From the NCBI RefSeq assembly GCF_009730915.1, contig NC_052477.1:26492578-26556577 (forward strand): a DNA stretch of 64,000 nucleotides, read 5' to 3'. Of the stretch, positions 36,425 through 49,330 are shown piece after piece (within the stretch, counting starts at the first letter, position 1; the number at the start of each line of letters is the position of its first letter). Source of the DNA: Dioscorea cayenensis subsp. rotundata. Taxonomy: Eukaryota; Streptophyta; Magnoliopsida; Dioscoreales; Dioscoreaceae. The position numbers and the translations under genes are program-made. Below the pieces are notes generated by a model. That model saw nothing but the letters and a program-made list of their open reading frames with translations, was not told the origin of the DNA and did not search any database.

Positions 36425-38692
36425 ACAGAAACCACAACCATGGGAAAGAGAACATGAGAATTAAGAAATAGTTCACAATGTGTAGTTGCTAACAACATAA
36501 GAGCTATTAAACTCAAGATATTGGAATTTGGAAGCTTGAATTGCCCGAGGGTTAAGCATGCATTACTATAGAATAAAAATAAATAATTAAATCAATAAAT
36601 AAGAGAGCATGGTTCTTTGTGGACAGACAAGTGTTGACAAACAACACAAGAATCAAAACACTTAACAAGAAAAAATTAATAAATAAAACTCCACACCAGA
36701 GGATCAGGGGCTTGCTGATACTCTTTTTTATTTGTCCCATTATGAATGCCCAATTTGTTAGAATTATATGTTTTATACATATTTAATTTATTATTATTAT
36801 TTTTTTATTCTCATCAATTATTTAAAATGATAGTGATAAATAACAATGCATTTAAATAGATTAATAAAATTAAGAATGTAAATAGATTATTTGGGACACT
36901 AAATACTGCTAAAAATGGACACTTAAAATTGAAACTAAAAGGAGTATTTCTAAAGCAATTATGAGTGCCCCTCACAAAAATAAAATTTATATTTGGAAAA
37001 CTTTTGAGTTTTCTTACAAAACTTGTGTTTATTTTATTTATTTCTTTTTTATGAAAAACCTATGATATAAATTTTACCATATATATGGAGATAATTATTC
37101 AAAAAATTGCCATGGGTGTTCTTTGATTTTGCTAAAAATAAAAATAATAAAAAAATAAAAAACCAAATAGTCTAATGGTAAGTTATTTGAATTAGGAGTG
37201 ATGTGAAGATGAATCTTATGTGTTGTGTACAGTGCGGTACTATAATAACATTATCACAGTATTGTTTATTAAAAATGTTCACTAGATCTTTTGTGGGATA
37301 AGTCGTATTTTTCACTGCTCCAGAATTACAAGACATGGGATTTATTAATATGAGTTGTAATCCCTGACATATAATCTTGGGCGCACATGACAGACCGTCA
37401 TTATCCCACGTATTAACTCATTCTACATGGTAAATCCATAGATGGTCATTAAGTCATATAGTTGATGCACTATTGTACCTATTTATCTCATTGAAAACCC
37501 CATTACTATAGTTAATTTTACATGAAAATAAGCATCTGGGGTGGTCCATTTTCACTTCTACAGTTCTGGCCAATGTGTTTGATATTTGTTTTTGTTAAGC
37601 ATTAATAATTCGTTCATTTTTCATCTGGTTCATTTATTTTTCCAGCGGATATATAGTAGCTTCAAACTCTGAGGATTAGTTCGTGTACTCTGAAAGTGAA
37701 CTTGCTCTTCTTTCTCTGCTATATTTATCTGCTTTAGGATTTGGTTTAATTATATAGAACCTAAGCCAAATATTGCATGCATAATCACTGCATATGCACC
37801 TTATCTTAAGCCAAGATATATTGCTGATAAACCAGGATGAAAGGAAAATTTTCCAAGGCAATGCATGCTCATAAGACTATTAGTTAGATTGTATGAATAA
37901 CTGCAGTTCAATGAATCAAAACCTAATACTGTTGTCAAGAAATCAAATGAAACTTAGGTATGAAGCGGTACTGGTAATATTATACTAATAAATATATATA
38001 TATCTATAGAATTCAAATATATTCAATGTATCAAAACTCTAGAAAGTAGCAATGAATCATTGATTTCTTAATCATAGTTCATCATGGAAACAAGCCATGA
38101 GGCCATAGTTGTGAAGTAGGTTCTTTCTAGGCTTCCACACTGTGCTAGACAGCACAGAGAAAGAAGCCATGTACTTTGCTACCTGCCCCCATTTTTCTGA
38201 AAGCAATAATGACACTCAAATCAAATCAGCATTTCATTTGCTTGTTGTTGAATGGCTTTGTTAGCAGGAAAGCTGTCCATTTTGCTTCTTGTTCTCTGAG
38301 AATGAACACTGGACTTTGTGTGTCAGTCAGTGATGAATGATTGCTTGATTATAACCTAGATGTGTGATTGCATCTCAAAATGGTGATACTCACAAGATCT
38401 TATCAGTCAAAGCATTCTAATATAATGTACTATTTTTCAACTTTCAAGAGATAAAGAGAGGAACTATGTTTGTATAGAAAACACTGTTTTCTTGCTGAAT
38501 TTAATTAATAAAGGAAGTATTCTTTTGAACCATATAACTTGCTTTCAGTTTATCAATAGCCCTTCTGGTTTTACTTAATTCAATTAAAAGTATATATTTC
38601 TATATACATTCTCTGCCCATGTTTTTGAACTAGCTTTACACAATTAACCACATGTTTATGGGACCCACAATAAATTTTTTGATTTAAATATT
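36425..38692. other. Intergenic AT-rich region
   Basis: No gene was recognised. A small hairpin lies at about 38132-38169 (GGCTTC/GAAGCC and TGTGCT/AGCACA). ORFs in this area are short and of random composition. Confidence 0.45.
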
Positions 38693-38700
38693 AATGTTAG

Positions 38701-41208
38701 GTGGTTACGTATAAAACCTTTTATATTTTATATTTTCAGTTTCGAAACATTAACCACCTCTTTGCCTACTTCCGATTTAGATCGTCATTTAGAAAAAGAG
38801 AGATCTAACGTCATCTTTCTTGCCCTATTTGTAAGTGGTGCCGGCGGCAAGAACGGGAGAAGGGTCTCGTCATCCAGGGTTAGCTTGCTTTTATTATTGA
38901 GATAAGCATCTTTTTCCTCGGACCTTTGGCTAAATTGTAAAATTTTTATTGTTGTTTTCTAGATCTTGATTTGTTAATGTCATATGTTAGTGATGAATGG
39001 GTTAGGTTACCTTCTTGTTTAAGGACTTTGAGATTAATTTAATAGGTTTAAGATTTTCATTTTTTATAATAGCAGAAACCCCTCTTCGAGTTTAAGGGTT
39101 TAAAAGACAGAATTTGGAAGAGGGTAAAATAAGAAACTTGTAGAGTTCGGCGTTGGCTAAATGTCTGCAAAATTTAGATTTTATACATCTATAGTTTGTG
39201 AGATATAGCTTTATTAGTGTAACTGTCTCGGATGGTTTTTGTGTAGAACATGAAGATTTATGGGTACTTATTGGGTAAGGTTAAAAATATGAAAGTTGTT
39301 TTTTATTAAGTTACTGTGTCAGTAAAATATTATTGATTTAAGAGTTGTATATTGAGAGATACGCATGTTTGAAAGAGATATCTGAATTATATGTCTGTAG
39401 AAATAATCATAGATTCAATTGAATGTTGTAATTTGAGTAGTATTTCAAATAATGTGAATTTCGGATATGTCATAGTTTTAGGTGTTTACTTTTCTCATAA
39501 TCTTGAATTTTGTGATTTGGGAAAATACAGAAAAAGTTATGCTAGATTCAGTTCTCAATGGGATGAGTCCTACCTAAATCATGCATTTGTTAATCTTCTT
39601 GTATATATTTCTATTCTAGTGAGTTTCTTTGTTAGTGTACAGAATGTTTGATTGCTCAAGTAGGGAGATTTGATCACTCTAGTTGAGGGTTAAGAATCCA
39701 GTGTTATGCGCAACCTTTCGATATTGTTGCAATGCTTTAGAAGTTAAGTTAGGTTAGCATAGCACTCTATTATATTTTCTTGCTGGCGTTAAATAGGCTT
39801 TTGATATCTTTAGAAATTATTCTTAAATATAGGGTATTATAAGGAAACTTGTTCGATTTAGGATTTGGAGTTTTTGGGTGTTAATCAAATAAATAAACCA
39901 CATATAAATACCCATATATGTATATACATTTCGACTCTTAATAAATTATCATTTTAATTTCTTCACTTATTTTATTTAATAATTACGTATCTGTTAATTA
40001 TTCAGTTTGTTTTAATTTAATGATTATTAAATTTCTGATTACTTATACTTCTATGAGTTATTAAATTATTTAGTTATAAATTCTGGTTTATCAAATGTTT
40101 ATTAAATTTTTGATGGTTTATATGTTTCTGACTTATCTACTCATTCGTTAAAGTTTTGTTGATATAATTTTTTTTATATTTATTTATTTATTAAATTCTT
40201 GGTTTATTAATACATTTTTGTAAATATATGATCACTTCTGCATTTCTAATTTATCTATTCATTGTTTAAATTCTGTTTATGTAATGTTTATATCAAGGCT
40301 TTGGTTACCATGTTTTCCTCAATCATTTTAAAAACTTCAATTATTGGAGATTTTTACGAAGTATTTGTTCATGTTTGGATTAGAAATAATTGGCTTATTT
40401 AGATATTATAAAATTGGGATCATACGAATAATGAAATTTTTGTTTGAAGGATTACTCTGTACTTTGTTCAATTTGAGTTTTGATAGTTTGTTGTTTTGTG
40501 AACATGAAGTATTTTGACATAGAATTTAATCCCCAATTAACTAGGCACTAACCCTGTCATTGGGGGTTAAACACTGACCGTGTCAACATTTACTTCTGAC
40601 ATATAAACTATAGTTTCACACCGTTCCGTCGGAGGAGAATAACAACCTCTAATATTCTGGTTTGAGTCACCGAGAGTAAATAAATGAGCTCTGAAATTCT
40701 GACTCAAGTCACCAAGTTTAAATATATGAATTTTAATGTTTTGTTTTGGCATTAATTATTTGGGACCCATATACACTCGTTCAATTGATAATTTATATTT
40801 GTTTGAAATTTTCTGATTTATGGTTTTTAAGTCTGATATTTATTGTAAAATGTCACTCTTGAGTTTGATTTTGAAGGTACTAAGTTTTTCTATGATCCTG
40901 ATATTTTTAGTGGCTGTTTACTGGGCTCCCAAGCTCATAAAGTTGTTAATTTCTTTCAGATCATAGTCAAGTTTTGGCTATATCTTAGCGGGCAGTCCAG
41001 TATCATGTTTCCTCTAGTGTAGTCAAGTTGTAAATTATTTTCTCAAATTTGTATTTGATTTCCTTGTATTTGATTATTTGTAATTCGTGCCTTTGTTAAA
41101 TTGTATTTTTGCTTTGAGTCAGGTGTGTAGGCCTCGCGTGCCTGCGGGGTTCCCGCCTTGTGGGTGCACGACCGTTTGTCTGCCACGGGACCCGACTCGA
41201 GATGCGAC
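38701..41208. mobile_element. LTR-like or other insertion flanked by AATGTTAG
   Basis: The 2.5-kb block is AT-rich inside, with GC-rich patches at both ends. The right one carries ACGGGACCCGACTCGAG, reminiscent of gypsy LTR ends. The 8-bp sequence AATGTTAG occurs at 38693-38700 and at 41209-41216, a possible target-site duplication. I see no terminal inverted repeat and no coding region. Both class and borders are uncertain. Confidence 0.3.
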
Positions 41209-41594
41209 AATGTTAGTTCATGCATACCAAACAAAACTGAACTCATGAGAAAAAAAAATAGCAAACTCTAATTTTTAAAAAAATATAATAATAAAATAAA
41301 TAAAAAAAATCAATATATATATCAAAAACTAACTTGAGGACAAGTGGACAACCTATTCAAACTAGAATAAGAGTAAACAGCAGTAAGAAATAGAACAAGA
41401 ACACGGCCTAATAGAAAAAAATAAAGATATAAACATATCTTCTATACAACATATATGGCCTCCATTTTATTTTTCCTGGAAAAAATAAATCAAGTTTAGA
41501 AAAGAGACCAATCAAGGATTACATCAATTCATTAGTGCATCAAAGAGGGGTCCTTGTGTTTTCTTTTGATAAGGATTGGGTGATGGATTATTGA

Positions 41595-41655
41595 GCAAGT
41601 AATGGGATGCTTAAGGGAACACATGGTGGTGAGTGTTTCATGCCCTATTACTTGC
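41595..41655. ncRNA. Candidate short hairpin (miRNA-precursor-like)
   Basis: GCAAGTAATGGGATGC on the left pairs with GCCCTATTACTTGC on the right. An inner AACAC/GTGTT stem closes a 10-nt loop. About 20 pairs form, with a few mismatches. It matches no miRNA family I remember. It is small for a plant precursor and may be chance or a MITE remnant. Confidence 0.25.
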
Positions 41656-42649
41656 CAAGCCACTCATTTGCTCGAAGTTATATAAATGATTATTAGAATA
41701 GAAGATAAGATGCATGAGATTCCCTTCTTTTTCCTTGAAGGTTTGTTACTTGTTAAGCCACTCCATTTGAGCCTTTTTTCTTTTTCATCTGTTTAGTGAC
41801 TTTCTTGGACTGAAGTGCTTTACTAGTGTTCCCTATTTCATCCTTCTATAATTTAGGGTTTTACAGTGTTTTAACACAATAATGGAACTGAGAGAGGATG
41901 AGTGGCAGGAAAAGAGTTCAATGGATTTGGGTTTCACATAATCATATTGTGTACTTTAATTAGTTGTATATATCATTAGTGTTCTATTGTCTCAGTCTCT
42001 CAGATGTTTGCTAATCTATTTAAAAAAAGAAGAAAAAAAAAAACAATGTACACTGAATCAATTTAACTTTTTAAAATAGTTCACCGACACTTCTACACTC
42101 ATTTGACTTTTGATTATATGGATTTGTCTATTTCAAAATGCACAGTATTTTTTTTTTTAATAAATGATAATAGATTTTTTAATCATGGTTTTTATTTATT
42201 TACAAAAATGATCCCAACACACAAATTATAGGGTCGTCAAGACATGTGCATCAATTAATTACGGTGGCTTGATCAACCCTCTAAAAATTTATTTACTCGG
42301 CTAAACATCACATGAGGTAATTAAAAGTCCAAAAGATCATGGTATAAATGTCACATGACTCACATGAGATAATTAAAGTCCAAAAGATCATCGTATAATT
42401 TCTATAAAACTAGATTCTTTTAATTATATACTTTTTTATCTTGTACCTTATTACACTAATAATAAAATACAATATATATGTCTCACCGCACCTTCTTAAT
42501 TTCAAATACCTATATCCCTTATATTTCTCTTGAAATACTCCAACCATCCAAGAATTGTTTATTCCTAAATGGTTCATGAGGTTTCTTTAAATAAAATAAA
42601 ATTTTTAATATGAAAAAAACTATGCACTTAATTTGTTTGAATTGATTAA

Positions 42650-42790
42650 CAACCTCTTGATCCATTGATATCGGGTCCTTTGCGTAAAGTGTTTATTTCA
42701 AAGAGAACTCGAGATCGAACCCCAAAGCCTACGCAAAATGAAAGTGTAGATATTTCTTGAGTTCATAGTTGCACTCCACCCTTATGCTTA
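42650..42790 (+). repeat. tRNA-derived SINE-like repeat, copy 1
   Basis: A box-A-like TCCATTGATATCGGGTCC is followed about 35 bp later by a box-B-like GAGATCGAACCCC. It then continues CCTACGCAAAATGAAAGTGTAGAT. The same layout occurs at 45185-45310 and, inverted, at 51257-51362. Confidence 0.5.
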
Positions 42791-43115
42791 TCCTTGACTT
42801 TTTGTAAATGGTAGTCACTTATCACTTTTTTGTATATATATATATATATAAGTTGCATGTGACATAATTATTACAGAACTCTAACATTTAAGAAATTGCA
42901 TATAATAGTAAAAAAAAAACGATGTATTTATGCATTGAAACTCATTATGATTATGGTAAATAGATAAAATAGTATACAAACAAACACATACAAAAAACCA
43001 TGAGTTTTAGGTCATGTAGAAATAAATTATCAAATTATTTTTTAACCATTTTTATAATGAATAAGCAAACTAAAATAGCATACAAAAACATTCCAATTGT
43101 TACATGTAAGTCACA

Positions 43116-43123
43116 GACACACA

Positions 43124-43178
<55 letters not shown>
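43116..43178. repeat. Compound (AC)n(AT)n microsatellite
   Basis: About 40 bp of AC (with one AA break) runs directly into about 22 bp of AT. Confidence 0.9.
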
Positions 43179-43449
43179 TGACAATTTACATTTACATTTA
43201 CATATATACACACACTCAATGAATAACATGAGTTACATGATAAAACATAAACCCCATACATGCAAACACATCATCATCATCAAATAACAACAAAACAAAC
43301 ATGTATGTACACATATGTCAGAGTCTACAAATAGATCAGATCACACACTCTCTCTTTCTCAGTCCCTGCAACCACCTGCCACTCTCTCAGTCTCTCAGTC
43401 ATCTCCACTCCTTCCCGGCTCCTCTTCTTCTTCTTCTTCTCCAATCTAA

Positions 43450-44814
43450 ATGGACAGATATAGAATCTCAACCACCTCCATCAATGGAGTCCCATCCCCA
43501 TCCATCTCTCCTCGTCCCACCTCCTTAACCCGCTCTCCCAAACCTCTCTCCCACCTCCCCAACCCTCGCCGGCTCGACGACGACGCCGAGCTCAGCATCT
43601 TCGACGCCCAACGCTACTTCAGCGACTCCACTACCACCACCACCACCACCAATGACTCTTCTCTCATCAAAACCCAAAATTCCGACCTTTCCATCAATCC
43701 TCGCGACTCCTCTGTTTCCTCCGTCGACACATTCTCTCGCAACTATCGCAATATCTCCTACCATGCAACTCCGACGGCCTCGTCGGAAGCCAGCTGGAAC
43801 AGCCAGTCCGGTCTTCTCACTAACCCCCATGGAGCCACCGCCATCTCCGTCCGTGCTTTCCCCTCAAACGATCATAAAAAGCTGCCACCTTTCTCAACTC
43901 GCCGGCGATTCCCTCGCCCCTGCCCGTGCTCCGGCAAGAAGAGCATCGACGTCGAAGAGAAGTATTCTGAACCAAAGACCCCCATGACGACGACAACAAC
44001 TGTGACTACTACCTCGTTGTCCACTGCTGCCAAACTTCAGACCATAAGAACTGAGCCCATCCCCGCCGACGTTGCGTCGGAGAAGGAGACAAAGATGAAA
44101 ATTTTAGCCGATAACTGGGCTAAAGAACGAGCTATCTTCCGCCCCGCCGGCCGTTTCTCCCCCGAATCCCGTTTCACGACCAGCCGTTTCCTCGAGTCGG
44201 GTGGGTTCTCTTTTCCCGTTTTGAAACCACAAGCTTCACTTGATGACCCGGCGAGAGACTCACTTGAGGTTTTCCGGCCGAACCGACATGGGGGGTTCCC
44301 GTTTCCGGGGAGCCCGAGAGCCGCCGACGACGACGTGGGCAGCGATGCCAGCTCGGACTTGTTTGAGCTCGAGAGCTTCTCGGCTTACAAAAGACGTGAC
44401 TCCCTCGACGACACGGCGGCGGCGGCTGGTCGGCTTGTTAATCTCCACCGGAGCATTGAGATAGCTGCGGCGGCGGCAGAGCCGAGCGAAGGCTATGCGC
44501 CGAGTGAAGTCAGCGTCGAGTGGAGCGTGACCACAGCCGAGGGGTTCGACCGCGCCAGCGCCGCAAACTTCTCCAGCGCCGCCTCCGACTACGACGAGGC
44601 TCGCTTCGTCCGCGCCGCCGAGCCGGACCGAGCCAGCGGGAAACGACGGGGAAGCGGCTTGCTGAGCTGCGTTTGCGAGAAAGCCGTCAGCGTTGGACCC
44701 AGCCCAGTCCGGTTCGTTCCTGAACCTCAACGTTGGATCGAACCGGACCGGGTTCATCCTGTACTCGTCCGGTCCAACTCGGCTCGCATGTGCCGTTCTA
44801 TGGTCACCAGATAG
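43450..44814 (+). CDS. Phytochrome kinase substrate (PKS)-family protein, single exon
   Basis: An intact 454-residue ORF without introns, as usual for the family. The PKS hallmarks are present: AELSIFDAQRYFSD at 46-59, SSEASWNSQSGLL at 111-123, and the Cys-rich PCPCSGKKSIDVEEKY around 157-172. A serine/acidic segment SDASSDLFELESFSAY follows, then SEVSVEWSVTTAEGFD near the C terminus. PKS proteins bind phytochrome and phototropin at the plasma membrane and act in phototropism and light responses. Much of the chain is low-complexity (poly-Thr at 61-67, Ala-rich and Ser-rich parts). The ATG at 43450 directly precedes the conserved start and follows a CT-rich leader. The gene is GC-rich compared with its AT-rich flanks. 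Which PKS paralogue it is cannot be told. Confidence 0.9.
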   Translation: MDRYRISTTSINGVPSPSISPRPTSLTRSPKPLSHLPNPRRLDDDAELSIFDAQRYFSDSTTTTTTTNDSSLIKTQNSDLSINPRDSSVSSVDTFSRNYRNISYHATPTASSEASWNSQSGLLTNPHGATAISVRAFPSNDHKKLPPFSTRRRFPRPCPCSGKKSIDVEEKYSEPKTPMTTTTTVTTTSLSTAAKLQTIRTEPIPADVASEKETKMKILADNWAKERAIFRPAGRFSPESRFTTSRFLESGGFSFPVLKPQASLDDPARDSLEVFRPNRHGGFPFPGSPRAADDDVGSDASSDLFELESFSAYKRRDSLDDTAAAAGRLVNLHRSIEIAAAAAEPSEGYAPSEVSVEWSVTTAEGFDRASAANFSSAASDYDEARFVRAAEPDRASGKRRGSGLLSCVCEKAVSVGPSPVRFVPEPQRWIEPDRVHPVLVRSNSARMCRSMVTR

Positions 44815-46545
44815 ACCGGACCTGAACCGGTTCCCACATGTGTGCTGTGGGATTTGGGGATTTAATTTTAGTTCATTAATACTTGTGCGTGTGGACAAAC
44901 TATAATAAGCCTTGGGATTTATATGATTCGGAGTTTTTTTTTAAAAAAAATTATTATTTAAATAAGTTTTATATAATAATAATACTACTAATAATTTCCT
45001 AATTTTTGGGAAAATACGTCAGTACTTGATGGCGCAGGATTGGTTTTGCATGCTTAAATCATAATTATATTAAGTAAAAAAATACAAATACATATATATA
45101 CATAAAACAAACTGAACTATTAGTAATTATCAAAATATTAGATTATCAAAAACTGAATATGAAAAATATAAAAGTAATCAATGGTTGTTTGACCTATTGG
45201 TACAAGTCCCTTATATAAGATTTTCATTTCGAAGAGGTCCCGAGATCAAAACCTACGCAAGGCAAAGGTAAAATATTATTGAGCTTGAGAATGTGCTCCA
45301 TATTTGTTCCCGTCTCTAACTTAAACTTTAAATAGGGGTGTTTATCCCCTAATGTCCAATATATATATATATATATATATAATATTGAGACCTTCTACAT
45401 GACTAGTGGTATAAATTAAACTAGGGCCCCGGACAACCCTAAGTTTAAATACTGACCACTAGATTTAAGGGTATTTCCATAATTTAATTCATCTTTATTA
45501 TAAGAAAAATAGGAGCTAAGACTACATTTTTATTGTGGATATTAAATTTTGGAGTGTAATTTTTTTTAGCATGAATAATAATTATTATTTATTTTTGGAT
45601 GGAAAATCTAACTCTTCTATATATGTATGATAACCTAACATGGGATTACTACTTAAAGTAATACAAGTGAATGAGCTTGATGCCATCCTATGAATGAGAC
45701 TGTTTATCCAACTCTACTATGGTCATTAACAATATATCATTATTTTTAATTTAATGAAAAAATCCAAGTCTTTCTACATATGATATATATAAGACTGATG
45801 CCTTCCTCTGAATGAGACTGTTCATCTTGCATGCTCCCCAATCATTCAAGTGAGTGAGCTTGCCAGTATCATAGGGCCTCTATGCTTTGTCTTTATATCC
45901 TCTCAAGTCAAGCTCCAATGATGTGAAATCACAAACACATAATTATGCTTATCTAACTCAATAATTAGACCTAAACCCAATACTTAATTAAAATATCATA
46001 ATTCCAAAAGCATGCATGCAATGTCTTTGTTGGTAAAAAACATGGGATTTGTTTGGAAGTTGCAGTAGTTATCAGTGGTGTCAATCTCATGTTTGAAATT
46101 GAGTTCACTCTGGGATTAAACAAGCCCCAGTTTTGCAGCAAAACAATGACTTGGTATTTATTGTGAAATAGACTGTGCTAACATTTCATGCAACACTGGT
46201 CATGCGCTGTCATTCTCTTGAAGGAGAACTTCCATGCTTGAACTTTACTTGTTTATGGTTAAGAACTTTCCACAACTCTCTACCTTTTTCTCTCTGTGTC
46301 CTTCATTTTGGATCACTAAACTCATAGCTCGAAAGTGCTGCCAACTTTATTTGGGATTTCTCCAATCAAAACCAAATCAGTGCTTTGTCTTTGGCTTGTG
46401 TTTCATTCTATTGATGTAATTATGATGCAACAGCTGGCTAACAGATTTGGTTCAATAAATGTAACTGGTACAATGAGAAGAGAGATCAAGAGTTGAGGGA
46501 GGGAGAAAAACAAAAAAAGAAATTTCTAAAAATAATATTGTGTAA
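44815..46545. other. Intergenic region between PKS and the LINE
   Basis: AT-rich, with a SINE-like repeat at about 45185-45310 and a (TA)n run near 45359-45381. A short direct repeat containing AAAATAATATTGTG lies just before the LINE. No gene was recognised. Confidence 0.45.
45185..45310 (+). repeat. tRNA-derived SINE-like repeat, copy 2
   Basis: It aligns with 42650-42790: CTATTGGTACAAGTCCC (box-A-like), CATTTCGAAGAGGTCCCGAG, ATCAAAACCTACGCAAGGCA and GTGCTCCA. It has the same orientation as copy 1. Confidence 0.5.
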
Positions 46546-46559
46546 CAATTAAAATAATA

Positions 46560-49330
46560 TTGTGTTTCATTCTTGATCAGTCATCTCTTGATATTCCTTT
46601 CACTCTTGAGGAAGTTAGACGGGCAGTCTTTGATTTGACTGCTGACAAAGCCCCTGGGTCGGATGGGTTCTCGATTTTTTTCTTCCAGAAATATTGGGAT
46701 ATTGTTAAGGATGATGTCTTCAATCTTTGTGAGGACTTCTATTGGGGTAGAGCTAATTTAGAAAAGATTAACTGGGCTAACATTGCCCTAATCCCTAAAA
46801 ATCATTGCCCCGACAATCCCTCTCAATACCGTCCTATTAGCTTGATTAACTCCTCTTTCAAGATTATCTCCGAGATCTTGGCTAATAGGCTGAGAACTAA
46901 GATCGATTCTTTAATTGATGAAACTCAGTCAGCGTTCATTAAAGGGAGATGCATTACTGACAACATTATCATTGCTAATGAAAAGTCATTTTCTTCATGC
47001 TAAAGGATCGATCTCCTGGTCTGATTCTCAAAGTTGATTTTGAAAAAGCTTTTGATACCGTGGATTGGAGTTTCCTCATTGAGCTTTTGAGTGCTAGGGG
47101 TTTTAGTGAAAAATGGATCGGGTGGATTAATGCTCTCCTCTAATTCCTCATCAACAGTAGCCAAATGCGGCTATGTCAGATACCATAGAGGACTAAGACA
47201 AGGGGACTCTCTTTCCCCTCTTCTCTTTGTCCTTGTGGTAGATGTTCTCAGCACGATGATCAATAACGCCTTGAACTCGGGTGTTCTTCACGGGGTGGTT
47301 CTTGGAGGGGTCAATATGTGTCACCTTCAATACGCAGATGATCTTCTCATTCTCACGAATGGAGGAGGTGAAGACCTGCGTCTCATCGAATTAATCCTCT
47401 ATTTATTCGAAGGTATCTCGGGCCTCAAGGTTAATTCGGATAAGACCTGCCTGTATGCCTCCCAAAAAAATCTCACACCACACACTATGCTGTCTAGGAC
47501 GATCCATTGTAATTCTGGTTCGCTACCGATCACCTATCTTGGCATTCCAATTTCGGGTGGAAGGCCAAGGAAGCAAGACTGGGACATCCTGTTGAGCAAA
47601 ATTCGCTCTAGACTTACTTCTTGGAAATCCAAGTTGCTTTCGCTTGGTGGAAGGCTCACTTTGCTGAATTCTGTTTTTGACGGCCATCCCCACCTACTGG
47701 ATGTTGATCTTCAAGCTGCCGGCTTGGGTAGCCAAAAACATTAAAAAGATCTGTAGAGACTTTCTTTGGTCAGGTCCGGACATCCAGCATAGTAAAATCA
47801 GGCTAGTTAATTGGGACGGACTGTGTCATTCTAAAGAACAAGGTGGATGGGATATCCTCAATCTACATACTTTCAATAATGCCCTGCTTGGAAAATGGTG
47901 GTGGAAAATCGCTTCTGGTTCTCACTGGTGCGGTGAGAATATTATCCGGGAAAATTATTTTAGGAATGTTCCTATATGGAACCTCTTCCACAAGCAAAGT
48001 AAAAGACGGTCCTTCTTCTGGAATGGCATCCTACGCTCTCTTCCAGCTTTCATAAAAAACATATCGTCACACCTTCACAATGGAATCCAACATCCTCTTC
48101 TGGTTAGAGAATTAGGTTGAGGGACGGGCTCCGACAGAATCTGGCCTCATTCCTTTCTTTTAGCCCAACATAAAGAGTACTTGATTCAGGATTATGCGAT
48201 GAGAACACCTGTGATCCCTCTAAATGAATTTCCAGCTTGGGGAAACTTCTACAATGCCATCTTAACTTGTCCTCACTCCATTAAGGATGTTAAACACTGG
48301 ACCCTCACTGCCAATGGTATTTTTTCGGTGAGAACCTTCTACAATTTTTTAAATGATGGGGGATTGCGCTGCCTGAGGACGGCTACCATATTGAAAAGTC
48401 CTTACCCGAAGAAAATTAACATTTTCAATTGGTTAGCTTGGGACAACAAGATTTTGACTCTTGAGAACTTGGCTCTGCGTTGCTGCAACCTTCTTTAGAC
48501 CACCACTTGTGTTATGTGTCATGCGGGGATTGAAAATATTGATCATCTCCTCTTGCATTGCCTTTTAGCGGCGCTCATCTGGTATTACTTTGGACAGCTT
48601 ATTGGGGACTGTGACCCCCCAAGATCTCTCAAGGACCTTTGGGGTGACTGGAGGCACAGGTTACCCAAAACCTTTATCCCCTTTTGGGATGTGCTTGTTA
48701 AAGCTATCAATTGGAATATTTGGCTTGAAAGAAATGCACGCGATTTCAATTCCAATTGTCTCTCGACTGATTCGATTATTGGGGACTGTGACCCCCCAAG
48801 ATCTCTCAAGGACCTTTGGGGTGACTGGAGGCACAGGTTACCCAAAACCTCTATCCCCTTTTAGGATATGCTTGTTAGAGCTATCAATTGGAATATTTGG
48901 CTTGAAAGAAATGCACGCAATTTCAATTCCAATCGTCTCTCGACTGATTCTATTATTTTTAAGATTAACCGTATGATAATATTCTGGTATAATGCAGCTC
49001 CAGAAACCAAGAAGGCGAAGCTCGACGACCCTTTGGCTAAAATCAAGAGAAGTCTGGATTTTCTAGTTGCCAGAGATTCGATGCTTGGATCCCCTTTACC
49101 GCGTCCCCCTTCCCCAGGCGAGGAGTAGTGTCTCTGTTCCCTTGCTTCCTAAAGGATCTTTGATCCTTTAGTTTTCCCCTCTTTTCTCTTTCTTTCTCTT
49201 TTGTCGGGCCTTGGTTCTGTTTCCCACTCTTTGTGGATGTTTTGTTGAACCTGGCCCTTTTGTATTTTTCTGTACCTCTTTTTTTATTTCAATGAACGTG
49301 GTTTATCCACTTTTTCAAAAAGAAAAATAA
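46560..49330 (+). mobile_element. 5'-truncated L1-type LINE (reverse transcriptase + zf-RVT)
   Basis: It starts within the reverse transcriptase domain (TADKAPGSDGFS, then NPSQYRPISLINSSFKIISE). It continues ILKVDFEKAFDTVDW, GLRQGDSLSPLLFV and an intact catalytic box QYADDLLIL. It then reaches ITYLGIPISGGRP and the C-terminal zf-RVT and IWLERNARNFN segment. At least two frameshifts (near 46998 and 47140) and several stops break it. The 3' end has a T-rich trailer and an A-rich tail at about 49314-49350. The 5' endonuclease is missing, as in most LINE insertions. It is better preserved than the LINE at 25.8 kb and from a different lineage, because it has no RNase H. Confidence 0.9.
48601..48954 (+). 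repeat. In-frame 177-bp tandem duplication in the LINE
   Basis: ATTGGGGACTGTGACCCCCC at 48601 recurs at 48778. The two 177-bp units (59 codons, frame kept) are nearly identical through ATTTGGCTTGAAAGAAATGC. One difference turns a Trp codon into TAG in copy 2. Confidence 0.92.

Larger units (their letters stand above)
41217..43449. other. Intergenic region before the PKS gene
   Basis: It contains a 61-bp hairpin (41595-41655), a SINE-like repeat (about 42650-42790), microsatellites, and at the end a CT-rich leader with a short (CTT)n run before the PKS start. Confidence 0.45.

Noticed and set aside
38132-38169. Possible miRNA hairpin
   Set aside because: Only two 6-bp stems separated by an unpaired region; too short and weak.
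43525-44898. Gly/Arg-rich minus-strand ORFs over the PKS gene
   Set aside because: They are antisense reflections of the real, conserved PKS frame.
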